From an uncultured Opitutales bacterium (GTDB taxonomy: Bacteria > Verrucomicrobiota > Verrucomicrobiia > Opitutales > Intestinicryptomonadaceae), in assembly GCA_900548185.1 (NCBI GenBank), contig URJJ01000003.1:1-64000 (forward strand): 64,000 nucleotides of DNA. The letters are read 5' to 3'. Of this stretch, positions 44,125 through 52,686 are shown one piece after another. Position 1 is the stretch's first letter. Each line of letters begins with the position of its first letter. Both the position numbers and the translations under genes were made by a program. A model generated the notes under the pieces. It made no database searches. It had not been told where the DNA came from and saw nothing but the letters and a program-made list of their open reading frames with translations.

Positions 44125-44157
44125 TTGACTTATTTGCAGGCACATACTAAATATAAT
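44125..44157 (+). promoter_or_regulatory. Predicted promoter of the first PEP-CTERM gene
   Basis: TTGACT (44125-44130), then 17 bases, then TAAATA (44148-44153), overlapping a perfect TATAAT (44152-44157) at a longer spacing. It lies 36 bases or more before the ATG at 44193. Confidence 0.5.
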
Positions 44158-44192
44158 GACATATTGTTACATACATAACAATTTGTCGAATC

Positions 44193-46043
44193 ATGAATGC
44201 GAAGCTGAAGTTTGGAATACCGGTTTTATTTGCAATGGCTGCGGCCGCCGAAATGCATGCGGAAACCGTAATAGCGATTAAATCTGGCAACTGGAGCGAC
44301 CCCGATATCTGGGCTACCAGGGTTTGGGACGAGGAAACCCAGCAGGACATCTACACGCCCTACGGCCAGGTTCCGACAGTCGACGACACAGTGATATTCA
44401 ATTCCGGAGTGGAAGTGAACGTCGACGCCGACTTCGACCTCAACAACTTCGGCTACAACCAGCAAAACGCGGAGCCTGCGGTGCTGAACCTCTCGGGGCC
44501 AGACTCCATGCTTTACGTGTACAACAATTCGGACTTGTACTACGGCTATAAGCTTGAAATAAACATGTCAGACGGCGCCTACTTTGAAGCCCCAACCCTC
44601 AACTGGGGCGGGGGCGGCTACTATAAAATAAATGTGGACGCCTCCGAGTTTGTCGCAAATTTCGACAACCAGTTCCAGGGTTCCAACCTTGAAGGCGGCG
44701 AAGACAGCGGCGTGTATTTTACAAACGGCGCGCTCGCCCGCTCAAACGACTACAACTGGAATATCGGCGACGGCCAGGGCGCGAACTACCGGCTGACAGT
44801 GTCGTTTGACGCCTCCGAACTAAGCATGGCGGCGGGGAACCTCAAAATCACCTCTATGGGCGAAAACGCCGTCACAAAATTCATCGCCCAAAACGCCAGC
44901 ACGATATATGCCGCAAACCCCATCGAAATCGCCGCTACGAACCGCAACTCGTATACCGAAGCCATCTTTGACAATTCGACCCTGACGAGCGGAACTTTCA
45001 AGGTCTTAACCAACGGAAGCAACTCCGCAGGGGCGAACGCCGTCGCGATACTGCGCAACCTCACGCAGGAGCATGTATCGCTCTCGGGCCGCATCGAAGT
45101 GGAGGGCAACGCCGCCGACTCCACTGCGGAAGTGAGGATTGTCGATTCGGACATCACGGTAAAGGAGGGCGTCACCCTGCGCGGGTCAAACGGCGGCCTG
45201 AGCCTTCTTACCATAGACAATTCAAAGGTGTCGTTTGTAAATTCCGGGCAGTACCTCCAGGCAAAGTCCGGGGCGACTTCAAACCTTGTCATTAAAAACG
45301 GCTCGGTGGTCTATGGCGGCTCTTTGAACATACAGACCGACGCTTCATCCGCCGCAAGCAACATGGTTACGATTTTCGGGGAGGGCTCCACCTACGACAG
45401 CGCGGCCCTCGGAAGCGTGCATACGGCAAACATAGGCACCTACGGCGGCGAGCGCCTTGAAGGCAAATACATAGGCATGGTCTTCGGCGGCTTTGACAAC
45501 GGCAAGTTCTTCGCGGCCGACGCCGGGGCCTACAAGTGCTCATGGGAGTTCAAAGCCTACGACGACAGCTCCTTCACCTTCAACCTCGGGGCCTCGAACG
45601 CCCTTACAGATTTCGACAAGACGCAGGCCATTCTCCAGGCAACATTCCTCAAGCCAATCGGCGGCCAGATTTATCTGGACTTTACAAACGTGGACGTTTC
45701 AAGCCTGGAATCCGGCAACTACAAGTTCGCCATACTCTCCTCCACAGAGGGCATAAGCGACGGCGGCACATGGAGCTTCTCCGCCAACGGAGAGCAGGTC
45801 ACATACACCTTCGACTGGAACAAGACGCTCGGCTGGAATGAGGACACCCAGCAGTACGCCAACATCACCGAGAGCGAAAACGTAAAGCTCGCCTTTGGCG
45901 AAGACGGCAAGTGCTACGAAATAAACGACAACACCCTCTACATAAACGTTGCAGTAAGCGCAGTCCCGGAACCCGCCGCGTGGGCTGCGGCATTCGGCGC
46001 GGCGGCCCTCGCGCTTGCGGCGTTCAGGCGCCGCAGGGCGTAG
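44193..46043 (+). CDS. Secreted PEP-CTERM protein, repeat-rich and autotransporter-like
   Basis: The 616-residue protein has a signal peptide (MNAKLKFGIPVLFAMAAAAEMHA). The mature part opens with SGNWSDPDIWATRVWDE, a motif common in verrucomicrobial beta-helix/adhesin-like proteins, and continues as Asn/Ser/Gly-rich strand repeats (NSTLTSGTFKVLTNGSN, IVDSDITVKEGVTLRGSN). It ends in a PEP-CTERM sorting signal: VPEPAAW, a 15-residue hydrophobic helix and RRRR. Such proteins are processed by an exosortase and are often surface or matrix components. No exosortase gene is in the window. The second such gene is at 58644-61385. Confidence 0.85.
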   Translation: MNAKLKFGIPVLFAMAAAAEMHAETVIAIKSGNWSDPDIWATRVWDEETQQDIYTPYGQVPTVDDTVIFNSGVEVNVDADFDLNNFGYNQQNAEPAVLNLSGPDSMLYVYNNSDLYYGYKLEINMSDGAYFEAPTLNWGGGGYYKINVDASEFVANFDNQFQGSNLEGGEDSGVYFTNGALARSNDYNWNIGDGQGANYRLTVSFDASELSMAAGNLKITSMGENAVTKFIAQNASTIYAANPIEIAATNRNSYTEAIFDNSTLTSGTFKVLTNGSNSAGANAVAILRNLTQEHVSLSGRIEVEGNAADSTAEVRIVDSDITVKEGVTLRGSNGGLSLLTIDNSKVSFVNSGQYLQAKSGATSNLVIKNGSVVYGGSLNIQTDASSAASNMVTIFGEGSTYDSAALGSVHTANIGTYGGERLEGKYIGMVFGGFDNGKFFAADAGAYKCSWEFKAYDDSSFTFNLGASNALTDFDKTQAILQATFLKPIGGQIYLDFTNVDVSSLESGNYKFAILSSTEGISDGGTWSFSANGEQVTYTFDWNKTLGWNEDTQQYANITESENVKLAFGEDGKCYEINDNTLYINVAVSAVPEPAAWAAAFGAAALALAAFRRRRA

Positions 46044-46066
46044 TCCGGCAACATCAGCCGCTTTTG

Positions 46067-46095
46067 AAGGCCCCGCGTTTGCCGGGGCCTTTTTA
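46067..46095 (+). terminator. Rho-independent terminator after the PEP-CTERM gene
   Basis: AAGGCCCCG (46067-46075) pairs with CGGGGCCTT (46083-46091) across a 7-base loop, with a T-run following. The 285 bases between it and the convergent binding-protein gene at 46381 hold no other supported feature. Confidence 0.9.
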
Positions 46096-46380
46096 TTTGC
46101 CTTCCCGCAACGCTTGCCCCGTCACGGCCGCCTGCGGATGCGCCGCAGGGCGCGGATAAAAACCAGACGGCTGCGGGGGAAGTCCCCCCCATTTTTTGCG
46201 GGGCGCCTTCCCCCGCCTCGCAGAGCGCCCTGCGGCGGGCCGCACATTCTGACCCCGAGCGCGCACGCATTGGCAGAAAAACGAATCTTATGCCGGAATC
46301 CCCCTAGCGATGCGTGAAATTCCGGCATTTGAGGCCGGCTGCGGCGTCCGGCCCCAAGCCCTGTATGCGTCAGGAGGGCG

Positions 46381-47319
46381 TCATTTTTTCCCGTCGCGGG
46401 GAACGAGCCTCGGCAAAGGCGCCGTCGCCCCTGTCGGGGACGGGCGGATTACAAGCTCCGTTGGCACAAAGTATATTCTGGAGTTTCTGACGGCCGGGGT
46501 CTTGCTCCAGACGGGGTCCCCCTCGTAGGATTTGCGCAGCCCCTCGAAATCGGCAACGGTGTCGGCCTGTATTATTAATACTTCCGGGGCGGACGAGAGC
46601 ACGAATTCCCGGGAGGGAACCGGCCAGGCGGCCATGTCCTTTCCAACGACGTTTTCAAGGCCCTTGCGCACGATAAGCCCGCCCGCAAACGAGTTCTCCC
46701 CCGCCGCCATCTTCCCGAACATGAAAATCGCCCTGAGCGGCCTGCCCGAGCCGTCGGGGGATTTCAGGGAAATATCGCCCCACGCCTCCCGCTCCCCCGG
46801 GGCGGCGGGGGCAATGGCAGACTCCACGCGGCGGGCAACCTCTTCGGCCCGGCCCTCGCACCTGAAGAGCCTGCCTAGCAGGCGGGTGTTTGCCGCGATG
46901 CTGTCGAGGCCGTCAGGCTCAACCAGAAACACGGGGATGCCGATGCGTTCGAGCTTGTCGCGCACGGTCGAGTCGGAAGTCGCGGGCAGGACGGCGATGT
47001 CGGGGCGAAGGGACAGGATTTTTTCGTAGTCGGGATCGACGAACCCGCCGAGTTTCGGCCTGCCGGCAATGGCGTCCCTCACTGCGGCCCCCTCGGGCGA
47101 GGAGGCGAGGGATTCGGGATAGGAGCAGTAGCGCGACACCCCGAGCAGGCGCTCCCCGGCGCCAATGAGAAACACCGTCTCTGTAACGCTTGGAACCACC
47201 GTAACCGCGCGCGGCGGGGCCTCGAACTCAAACTCGCGCCCCGAGAAGTCGCGCACCCCGTACGCGCCGAGGCGCATTGCGCCAAACAGGAGGGCAATCG
47301 CTATAAAAAACCTCGTCAT
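46381..47319 (-). CDS. Periplasmic binding protein for metal chelates (BtuF/FecB type)
   Basis: The 312-residue protein has a signal peptide (FFIAIALLFGAMRLGA) and the helical-backbone binding-protein fold of type III ABC importers: RAVTVVPSVTETVFLIGAG, LGGFVDPDYEKILSLRPDIAV, IPVFLVEPDGLDSIAANTRLLG. Substrates of this family are vitamin B12, haem or ferric siderophores. No permease or ATPase genes are adjacent, so the partner transporter is elsewhere. No cobalamin riboswitch is apparent upstream. A B12-dependent radical SAM enzyme exists in this window, so B12 is one candidate. Confidence 0.88.
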   Translation of the reverse strand: MTRFFIAIALLFGAMRLGAYGVRDFSGREFEFEAPPRAVTVVPSVTETVFLIGAGERLLGVSRYCSYPESLASSPEGAAVRDAIAGRPKLGGFVDPDYEKILSLRPDIAVLPATSDSTVRDKLERIGIPVFLVEPDGLDSIAANTRLLGRLFRCEGRAEEVARRVESAIAPAAPGEREAWGDISLKSPDGSGRPLRAIFMFGKMAAGENSFAGGLIVRKGLENVVGKDMAAWPVPSREFVLSSAPEVLIIQADTVADFEGLRKSYEGDPVWSKTPAVRNSRIYFVPTELVIRPSPTGATAPLPRLVPRDGKK

Positions 47320-47497
47320 GCCAGCCTACGGCATCCGAAATGCTTTCGCTTGTCAATACAAGTGAAAGCCCGGGGAGGGATTTTCAGGGCGCGCGGGAGG
47401 GCTTGCCGGCGCGGCAGGTTTCCGGCGGGGCCCCCGGCGGCTTTGGCGCATTTTCAGCCCCCGCAGGCCCTAGCGGCAAAAATAAGAGCAAAAATAG

Positions 47498-47525
47498 TTG
47501 ACAGGCCGCCAAAGTTGCGTACCTT
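47498..47525 (+). promoter_or_regulatory. Predicted promoter of rpmF
   Basis: A perfect TTGACA (47498-47503), 16-base spacer and TACCTT (47520-47525), 44 bases ahead of the rpmF ATG. The rpmF-plsX-fabH block may be transcribed from here. Confidence 0.55.
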
Positions 47526-47568
47526 TGCCTGTTTTCAATTTCTATTTAAACCAAAATCAGGCAAAGAT

Positions 47569-47748
47569 ATGGGACAACCAAAACGCAAACAGTCCAAGCA
47601 GCGTTCGCGCAAGCGCCGCGGCGCCAACCAGTTCAAGCTCCCGGAATTCATCAAGGATCCCGCCGACGGAACGCTTTTCATGTCGCACAGGGTTAACCCC
47701 GCCAACGGCATGTACAGGGGCCGCCAGGTGATAACGGCCAAGGTCTGA
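47569..47748 (+). CDS. rpmF: 50S ribosomal protein L32
   Basis: A 59-residue basic protein with the L32 signature at the N-terminus (MGQPKRKQSKQRSRKRRG) and the terminal HRVNPANGMYRGRQVI. The cysteine pairs of zinc-binding L32 forms are absent, so this is the zinc-independent type. The start at 47569 is chosen because the longer frame to 47350 has no L32 residues. Linkage of rpmF to plsX and fabH is widely conserved in bacteria and couples ribosome and lipid synthesis. Confidence 0.92.
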   Translation: MGQPKRKQSKQRSRKRRGANQFKLPEFIKDPADGTLFMSHRVNPANGMYRGRQVITAKV

Positions 47749-47853
47749 GGACCGGCCGCACATTCGGCTCTGCCAAAATGCGGGTGCGCGATTTTAATCG
47801 ACAGCCCCCGCGTTTTTCGTATATAGGCATTCCACATTTTTTACGGAGGGGTC

Positions 47854-48942
47854 ATGGGCGATCGTCTTGAAGAGGCGCGCGTCGCGGTTGACGCGATGGG
47901 TTCCGACAAAGGGCCCGGCGAGGTTGTCGCCGGGGTGTGCGAGGTGCTCAGGCGGGACCGCGGGGCCCTTAAAATAGTCGCCGTGGGCGACGAGCGCGTC
48001 CTCTCCCAGGAATTTAAAAACAGGGGCTTTTTCAAGGACCCGCGCGTGGAGATACACCACGCGGGCGAAGTCATCGAGATGCATGAAAAGCCCATCCAGG
48101 CCATGCGCTCGAAGCGCGACTCCTCCATGATGCGCGCCATAGACCTGGCAAAAGTCGGCGCAGTGGACGCAGTGCTGAGCTGCGGCAACACCGGGGCGCT
48201 AATGGCGGCCGGCACCATAAAGCTGCGCACCATGCCCGGCGTTGAGCGCCCCGCCCTCGGCTCGGTCATCCCCAGCGACGACCGCAATTTCATTTTGATA
48301 GACGTCGGGGCGAACCCCGACCCGAAGCCGTCCAACCTGCTCGACAACGCCATTCTCGGCGCCAACTACGCGCGGGTTGCCACGGGAATCAGAAACCCCC
48401 GCGTCGGCCTCCTTTCCAACGGGACGGAGGACGGCAAGGGAAACATGCTCACCCAGAACGCCCACCTGCTCCTGAAAAGCTCTTCGGACGTGGTCAACTA
48501 TGCGGGTTTAATAGAAGGTTTCCAGGTCTTCCAGGGAGACTGCGACGTGATTGTCTGCGACGGATTCACGGGCAACGTTCTATTGAAAACGCTCGAAGGG
48601 GTTGTGAAAATGCTCAAGGGCATGCTCAAGGAGGAGCTCACCAGGAACTCCGTGCGCAAGCTCGGGGCCCTCATTTCCATGGGGGCCTACAAGGGGCTGA
48701 AGAGGCGGATGCCAGTCGAGAAATTCTCGGGGGCGCCGCTTTTGGGCCTCAACAGCCTGGTCGTCAAGGGCCACGGCTCAAGCGACGCAAGGCAGATAGA
48801 AGGGGCGCTGGGGATAGCGATACAATGCATACGCAGGGACCTGAACAGGCGCATATCAGAAGACGTGGCGCGCGTTCAGGAAGCCGCGTCGTCAACAAAG
48901 GCAAACGCACAGCAACTCCCCAGGAAGGAAGATGAATCATAA
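47854..48942 (+). CDS. plsX: Phosphate acyltransferase PlsX
   Basis: Converts acyl-ACP to acyl-phosphate, the donor for PlsY in phosphatidic acid synthesis. It acts as a peripheral membrane enzyme. The 362-residue product carries RVAVDAMGSDKGPGE near the start, SCGNTGALMAAG, LIDVGANPDPKPSNL, LLSNGTEDGKGN and CDGFTGNVLLKTLEG, all hallmarks of PlsX. A good Shine-Dalgarno sequence (GGAGGGG) lies upstream of the ATG. The end overlaps the fabH start by 11 bases. The C-terminus is extended by about 25 polar residues compared with short homologues. Confidence 0.97.
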   Translation: MGDRLEEARVAVDAMGSDKGPGEVVAGVCEVLRRDRGALKIVAVGDERVLSQEFKNRGFFKDPRVEIHHAGEVIEMHEKPIQAMRSKRDSSMMRAIDLAKVGAVDAVLSCGNTGALMAAGTIKLRTMPGVERPALGSVIPSDDRNFILIDVGANPDPKPSNLLDNAILGANYARVATGIRNPRVGLLSNGTEDGKGNMLTQNAHLLLKSSSDVVNYAGLIEGFQVFQGDCDVIVCDGFTGNVLLKTLEGVVKMLKGMLKEELTRNSVRKLGALISMGAYKGLKRRMPVEKFSGAPLLGLNSLVVKGHGSSDARQIEGALGIAIQCIRRDLNRRISEDVARVQEAASSTKANAQQLPRKEDES

Positions 48943-49927
48943 ATCCGTAATAATAACCGGCACGGGCTCCTACGCCCCCGAAAAAGTTCTCACAAACGAC
49001 GACATATCGAAGTTTCTGGACACCAGCGACGAGTGGATATACTCGCGCTCGGGCATAAAGGAACGCCGCATCGCAGGCCCCGACGAGGCCGCAAGCGACA
49101 TGGCGCTCGTCGCGGCGCGGCGCGCGCTGGACTCCGCCGGCCTCAGCCCCTCCGACATAGAGCTTGTCATCGTCACCACCGTCAATCCCGACATGATGTT
49201 CCCGTCCACGGCGTGCCTGCTTCAAGCCAAGCTCGGTATCCGCAACAACATCCCCTGCTTCGACATAGAGGCGGCGTGCTCCGGGTTCGTGTACGGGCTT
49301 GAGATAGCCTCGCGCATGATGCAGTCGGGCTTCTACAAAAACGCGCTCGTCGTGAGCGCAGAAAAGATGAGCACGATGCTCGACTGGAACGAGCGCGGCA
49401 CATGCGTGCTTTTCGGGGACGGCTCGGGCGCGGTCGTGCTGTCGCTTTCAGACGAGCCCGGGGTCGGCGTCCTCGACACCGTTTTGGGGGCCGACGGCAG
49501 CGACAAGGCCACTTTGAGGATGCCCGCCGGAGGCTCCGCAATGCCCGCCTCCAAAGAGACCGTGGAAAACCGCCTCCACTACCTCCAGATGGACGGCCGC
49601 GAGGTTTTCAAGCACGCCGTGAAAATCATGGGCGAAAAGGCGTTTGAAGTCGTGGAAAAGTGCGGGCTAAAGCCGGAAGACATAGACCTGCTCATCCCCC
49701 ACCAGGCAAACACCCGAATAATAGAAAGCGTTGCAAAACGCCTGAAACTTCCGATGGAAAAGGTGTTCATCAACATTGAAAAGTACGGGAACACCTCCTC
49801 TGCCTCCATCCCCATCGCGCTGGACGAGGCGGTCAGGGCCGGGCGCGTGAAGAAGGGCGACCACATTTTGTTTGTCGCCTTCGGCGCAGGCTTGACGTGG
49901 GGGGCCACTCTTGTAAAGTGGTGCTGA
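48932..49927 (+). CDS. fabH: Beta-ketoacyl-ACP synthase III
   Basis: Starts fatty-acid synthesis by condensing acetyl-CoA (or another primer) with malonyl-ACP. The catalytic triad is complete: C116 in EAACSGF, H257 in IPHQANTRI and N287 in YGNTSSAS. The glycine-rich GDGSGAVVL region is also present. Length 331 is typical. Coupled to plsX by overlap and followed 3 bases later by bamD, so the six genes from rpmF to rpe look like one transcription unit. Confidence 0.97.
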   Translation: MNHKSVIITGTGSYAPEKVLTNDDISKFLDTSDEWIYSRSGIKERRIAGPDEAASDMALVAARRALDSAGLSPSDIELVIVTTVNPDMMFPSTACLLQAKLGIRNNIPCFDIEAACSGFVYGLEIASRMMQSGFYKNALVVSAEKMSTMLDWNERGTCVLFGDGSGAVVLSLSDEPGVGVLDTVLGADGSDKATLRMPAGGSAMPASKETVENRLHYLQMDGREVFKHAVKIMGEKAFEVVEKCGLKPEDIDLLIPHQANTRIIESVAKRLKLPMEKVFINIEKYGNTSSASIPIALDEAVRAGRVKKGDHILFVAFGAGLTWGATLVKWC

Positions 49928-49930
49928 TTT

Positions 49931-51184
49931 ATGAAAATTTTCAATTCCAAAGTCCTGGCCGCTTCGGCCGCAGTCCTAACCGCGGCCCTAGCCTCTTACG
50001 GCGACCTGGTCTGGACGAAGGAAGGCGGATGGCGCGTTGAGGGGGGCGTTCTGGAGAGCGTGATAGGCGACCCGGCTTCGGCAAAAAACGCGCTGGAGGC
50101 CATGAACAAGGCCAAGGCCGCGCAGGACGGCGGGGAAAACTGGACGGCAATAGAGTATTACAGGCTTGTTTCCCGGGAATACCCCCAGTCGATATTCGCC
50201 CCGGAAGCGTATTTCCAGCTCGGCATCCTGTACCGCGCCGAGGGGATGTTCGAGGATTCCTTTGAAAGCTTTGAGACCGTCATAAAGAACTACCCGGACT
50301 ACCCCAAGTTCAACCTTGTAATTTCCGAGGAATACAAGCTGGCCCAGACCATCCAGGAGGGGGCGACCCCCTACCTTTGGGGATGGATGCCGTGGTTCAC
50401 CGACTATAACGAGGCAATAAGGTATTACGAGGCCGTCGTATCGAACGCCCCGTACAGCGATTTCGCGCCAATGGCCCTGATGAACATCGCAATAATCGCC
50501 GACAGGGAGGACAAGCCCGAAATCGCAATCGACGCCCTCGACAGGCTGATAAACACCTATCCCCAGTCGATGTTCACCCCCGACGCCTACCTCCAGATGG
50601 CAGTGACCTACCGCAATATGGTTGACGGCCCCGAATACGACCAGGGCGCCGTGCTCAAGGCGATAGACTTCTACCAGGACTTTCTCATACTCTTCCCCAG
50701 CGATTCCGGGGCTGCGGCCGCCGAATCCGGGCTGGAGCTAATGAGGGACGTCCACGCCCGCAGCCGCCTGATAATGGGGGACTTCTATTACTACTACCGC
50801 AACAATTTCAAGGCCGCCTCCATATTCTACAACGAGACGATAACCGCAGCCCCCGACAGCCTCGCCTCCGGAGAGGCCGAACGCATGCTCAAGCGCATCT
50901 CAGACGGCATACTGGCCCCCATGACGCCCGTCGACTGGTTCTTCGGCCGCTACGAAAGGCCGGACTTCAACGTGTTTGAAGACCAGACAAAGGACATAGA
51001 GCTCAACGCCGAAAAGTTCGAGATAAAAAGCGCAGACGCATTCCTGTCAACGCCGGGGGCCGAAGCGTCCGAAACTTTCGACTCGGGCGGCAGCCTGATA
51101 GACGAGGAGGAGGCCCTGGCCCCCATATTCGGCCCCGAGGTTGAAAACGCCATAAACGGCGAGGGCTTCTTCGACGCCCAATGA
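49931..51184 (+). CDS. bamD: Outer-membrane assembly factor BamD-like TPR protein
   Basis: Periplasmic scaffold of the BAM complex, which inserts beta-barrel proteins in the outer membrane. The 417-residue product has an N-terminal signal (KVLAASAAVLTAALASYG) without a clear lipobox cysteine, and several TPR-like repeats: AIEYYRLVSREYPQSIFAPEAYFQLG, AIDALDRLINTYPQSMFTPDAY, AIDFYQDFLILFPS (pattern recognised per repeat). The tail of about 80 residues (after LKRISDGILAP) is acidic and not part of canonical BamD. Missing lipidation would be atypical; it may be held through partners. Followed by lptE after 13 bases. Confidence 0.8.
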   Translation: MKIFNSKVLAASAAVLTAALASYGDLVWTKEGGWRVEGGVLESVIGDPASAKNALEAMNKAKAAQDGGENWTAIEYYRLVSREYPQSIFAPEAYFQLGILYRAEGMFEDSFESFETVIKNYPDYPKFNLVISEEYKLAQTIQEGATPYLWGWMPWFTDYNEAIRYYEAVVSNAPYSDFAPMALMNIAIIADREDKPEIAIDALDRLINTYPQSMFTPDAYLQMAVTYRNMVDGPEYDQGAVLKAIDFYQDFLILFPSDSGAAAAESGLELMRDVHARSRLIMGDFYYYYRNNFKAASIFYNETITAAPDSLASGEAERMLKRISDGILAPMTPVDWFFGRYERPDFNVFEDQTKDIELNAEKFEIKSADAFLSTPGAEASETFDSGGSLIDEEEALAPIFGPEVENAINGEGFFDAQ

Positions 51185-51197
51185 CGGGAGTTTTGAC

Positions 51198-51707
51198 ATG
51201 AGAAATTTGATTCTGCGCGCAGTTTTTCTCGTTTTGCCCCTCCTGCTTGCCTCGTGCAATTACAGGCTGGCGGGCACACCCCAGCCGCTGCCGTTCAAGA
51301 CGATAGCGGTGGAGCAGGTGGTGAACGATTCCTACGCCCCGCAGGCGTCCAACCCCCTGATGAACCAGCTCACCGCGATGCTGGCGCAGTCTCCGGCCCT
51401 CGAACTTGTCCCGCTGGACGACGCCCAGGCCGTCCTGGAAGTCACGCTCGACGACTATACGAAGACGGTGCTTGCCACATCCGAGCGGGACACCGCCCTC
51501 GCCCGGTCAATCGGAATCACGCTGAAGGCCAAATGCACCCTCAAGGACGCCAGGTCGGGCAGGACGCTCTTCAAGGACCGGGAGGTTTCCGTGACGAATA
51601 CGGTCTATTCCAACGACGGCTTTCTGAACGCCGAATACCAGAACATGACTATCCTCACGCGCGAGCTTGCGCGAAGGATAGCCGACCAGGTGCTTGGGAT
51701 ATGGTAA
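51198..51707 (+). CDS. lptE: LPS-assembly lipoprotein LptE
   Basis: Plug and chaperone of the LptD translocon in the outer membrane. The 169-residue product is a lipoprotein (lipobox LLASC, C20) and then reads NYRLAGTPQPLPFKTIAVEQ, the typical opening of LptE/LptE-like proteins, with a later SVTNTVYSNDGFLNAEYQ region and helix ILTRELARRIADQVL. Length is right. The last 7 bases overlap the rpe start. With bamD it makes this an outer-membrane biogenesis block. Confidence 0.82.
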   Translation: MRNLILRAVFLVLPLLLASCNYRLAGTPQPLPFKTIAVEQVVNDSYAPQASNPLMNQLTAMLAQSPALELVPLDDAQAVLEVTLDDYTKTVLATSERDTALARSIGITLKAKCTLKDARSGRTLFKDREVSVTNTVYSNDGFLNAEYQNMTILTRELARRIADQVLGIW

Positions 51708-52354
51708 ACCGCGTTGAGCTGGCGCCATCCATTCTTGCGGCGGACTGCGCCGCGCTGGGGGGGGCCGTTGACGCAATAAGGGCGGCGGGCCTCTCATGGG
51801 TGCATTTCGACGTCATGGACGCCCACTTCGTGCCGAACCTCTCGTTCGGGCCGCAATTCCTGAAGCGCCTGCGCGAGCTGAATCCCGGAATGTTTTTCGA
51901 CGTCCACCTCATGATGGACAACCCCCACCTCTACACGGACGTCTTTGCCGACGCCGGGGCGAGCCTCATAAACGTGCACATCGAGCCGGATTTCCCGCTT
52001 GAGGCCACCCTCCAGGAAATCCATCTGCGCGGCTGCAAAGTGGGGGTTACCGTGAAGCCCGGCACCTCCGTCTACGAGCTTGCGCCGCTTCTGCCCCATG
52101 TGGATTTGGTGCTCGTAATGAGCGTTGAGCCGGGTTTCGGCGGGCAGAAATTCATGCCGGAAGCCCTCGGCCGGCTATCGGCAGTGAGGAAGATGCGCGA
52201 AGAGATGAAGCTCGGTTTCAGAATCGAGGTTGACGGGGGAATCACGCCCGAAAACGTGGCCTCGTGCATTTCGGCCGGAGCCGACACGATTGTGGCGGGA
52301 ACCGCGTTTTTCAAGCGCGGCCCGGAGCTTTTGAAAGCCATGGCCCGGGCATAG
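51701..52354 (+). CDS. rpe: Ribulose-phosphate 3-epimerase
   Basis: Interconverts ribulose-5-phosphate and xylulose-5-phosphate in the pentose phosphate pathway. Starts at the ATG at 51701 inside the last codons of lptE. The 217-residue TIM-barrel product shows LAPSILAADCAALG, the metal-binding HFDVMDAHFVPNLSFG, DVHLMM, MSVEPGFGGQKF and EVDGGITPENV, all family signatures with catalytic Asp residues and His ligands intact. The frame is open far upstream, but only this start gives the conserved N-terminus. Confidence 0.96.
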   Translation: MVNRVELAPSILAADCAALGGAVDAIRAAGLSWVHFDVMDAHFVPNLSFGPQFLKRLRELNPGMFFDVHLMMDNPHLYTDVFADAGASLINVHIEPDFPLEATLQEIHLRGCKVGVTVKPGTSVYELAPLLPHVDLVLVMSVEPGFGGQKFMPEALGRLSAVRKMREEMKLGFRIEVDGGITPENVASCISAGADTIVAGTAFFKRGPELLKAMARA

Positions 52355-52686
52355 GCCGCCTTCCGTCCGGCGGGGACGCTGCGGACGCAAATTCCGGTTT
52401 CTCCATTTCCGCGCGGCACATGCGGATTGAATTTCCGCAGGGCAAGCGGGCGGGCGGGCAACGCCGTTTTATGGGCGGGCGAGGAATTTTTACCCGCGGT
52501 TTGCTCCGGCAAAAAAGGCTTTGCAGCGCGCCCGAAACAGGCCATGCGGCGTTTATAACGCGGCCTGCTGCGCTTCAAAATCCGGGGGCCCATTCTTCCC
52601 CCGAAAAGCCCCGCTTAAGTTTGCCTGCGCATCCCGAAACTGCGCGCCCGCCCTGCGGCGGCACGGCAGCCCCGCCGCGAACGCGC
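52355..52686. other. 332-base gap between convergent genes
   Basis: No gene or RNA is supported. GC-rich sequence separates rpe from the convergent racemase-like gene. An imperfect inverted repeat (AGGCCATGCGGCG with CGCGGCCT, near 52539-52567) could act as terminator, but without a T-run. Confidence 0.35.

Noticed and set aside
46381..47420. Cobalamin riboswitch upstream of the BtuF-like gene
   Set aside because: No B12-box-like sequence or conserved structure was visible in the leader.
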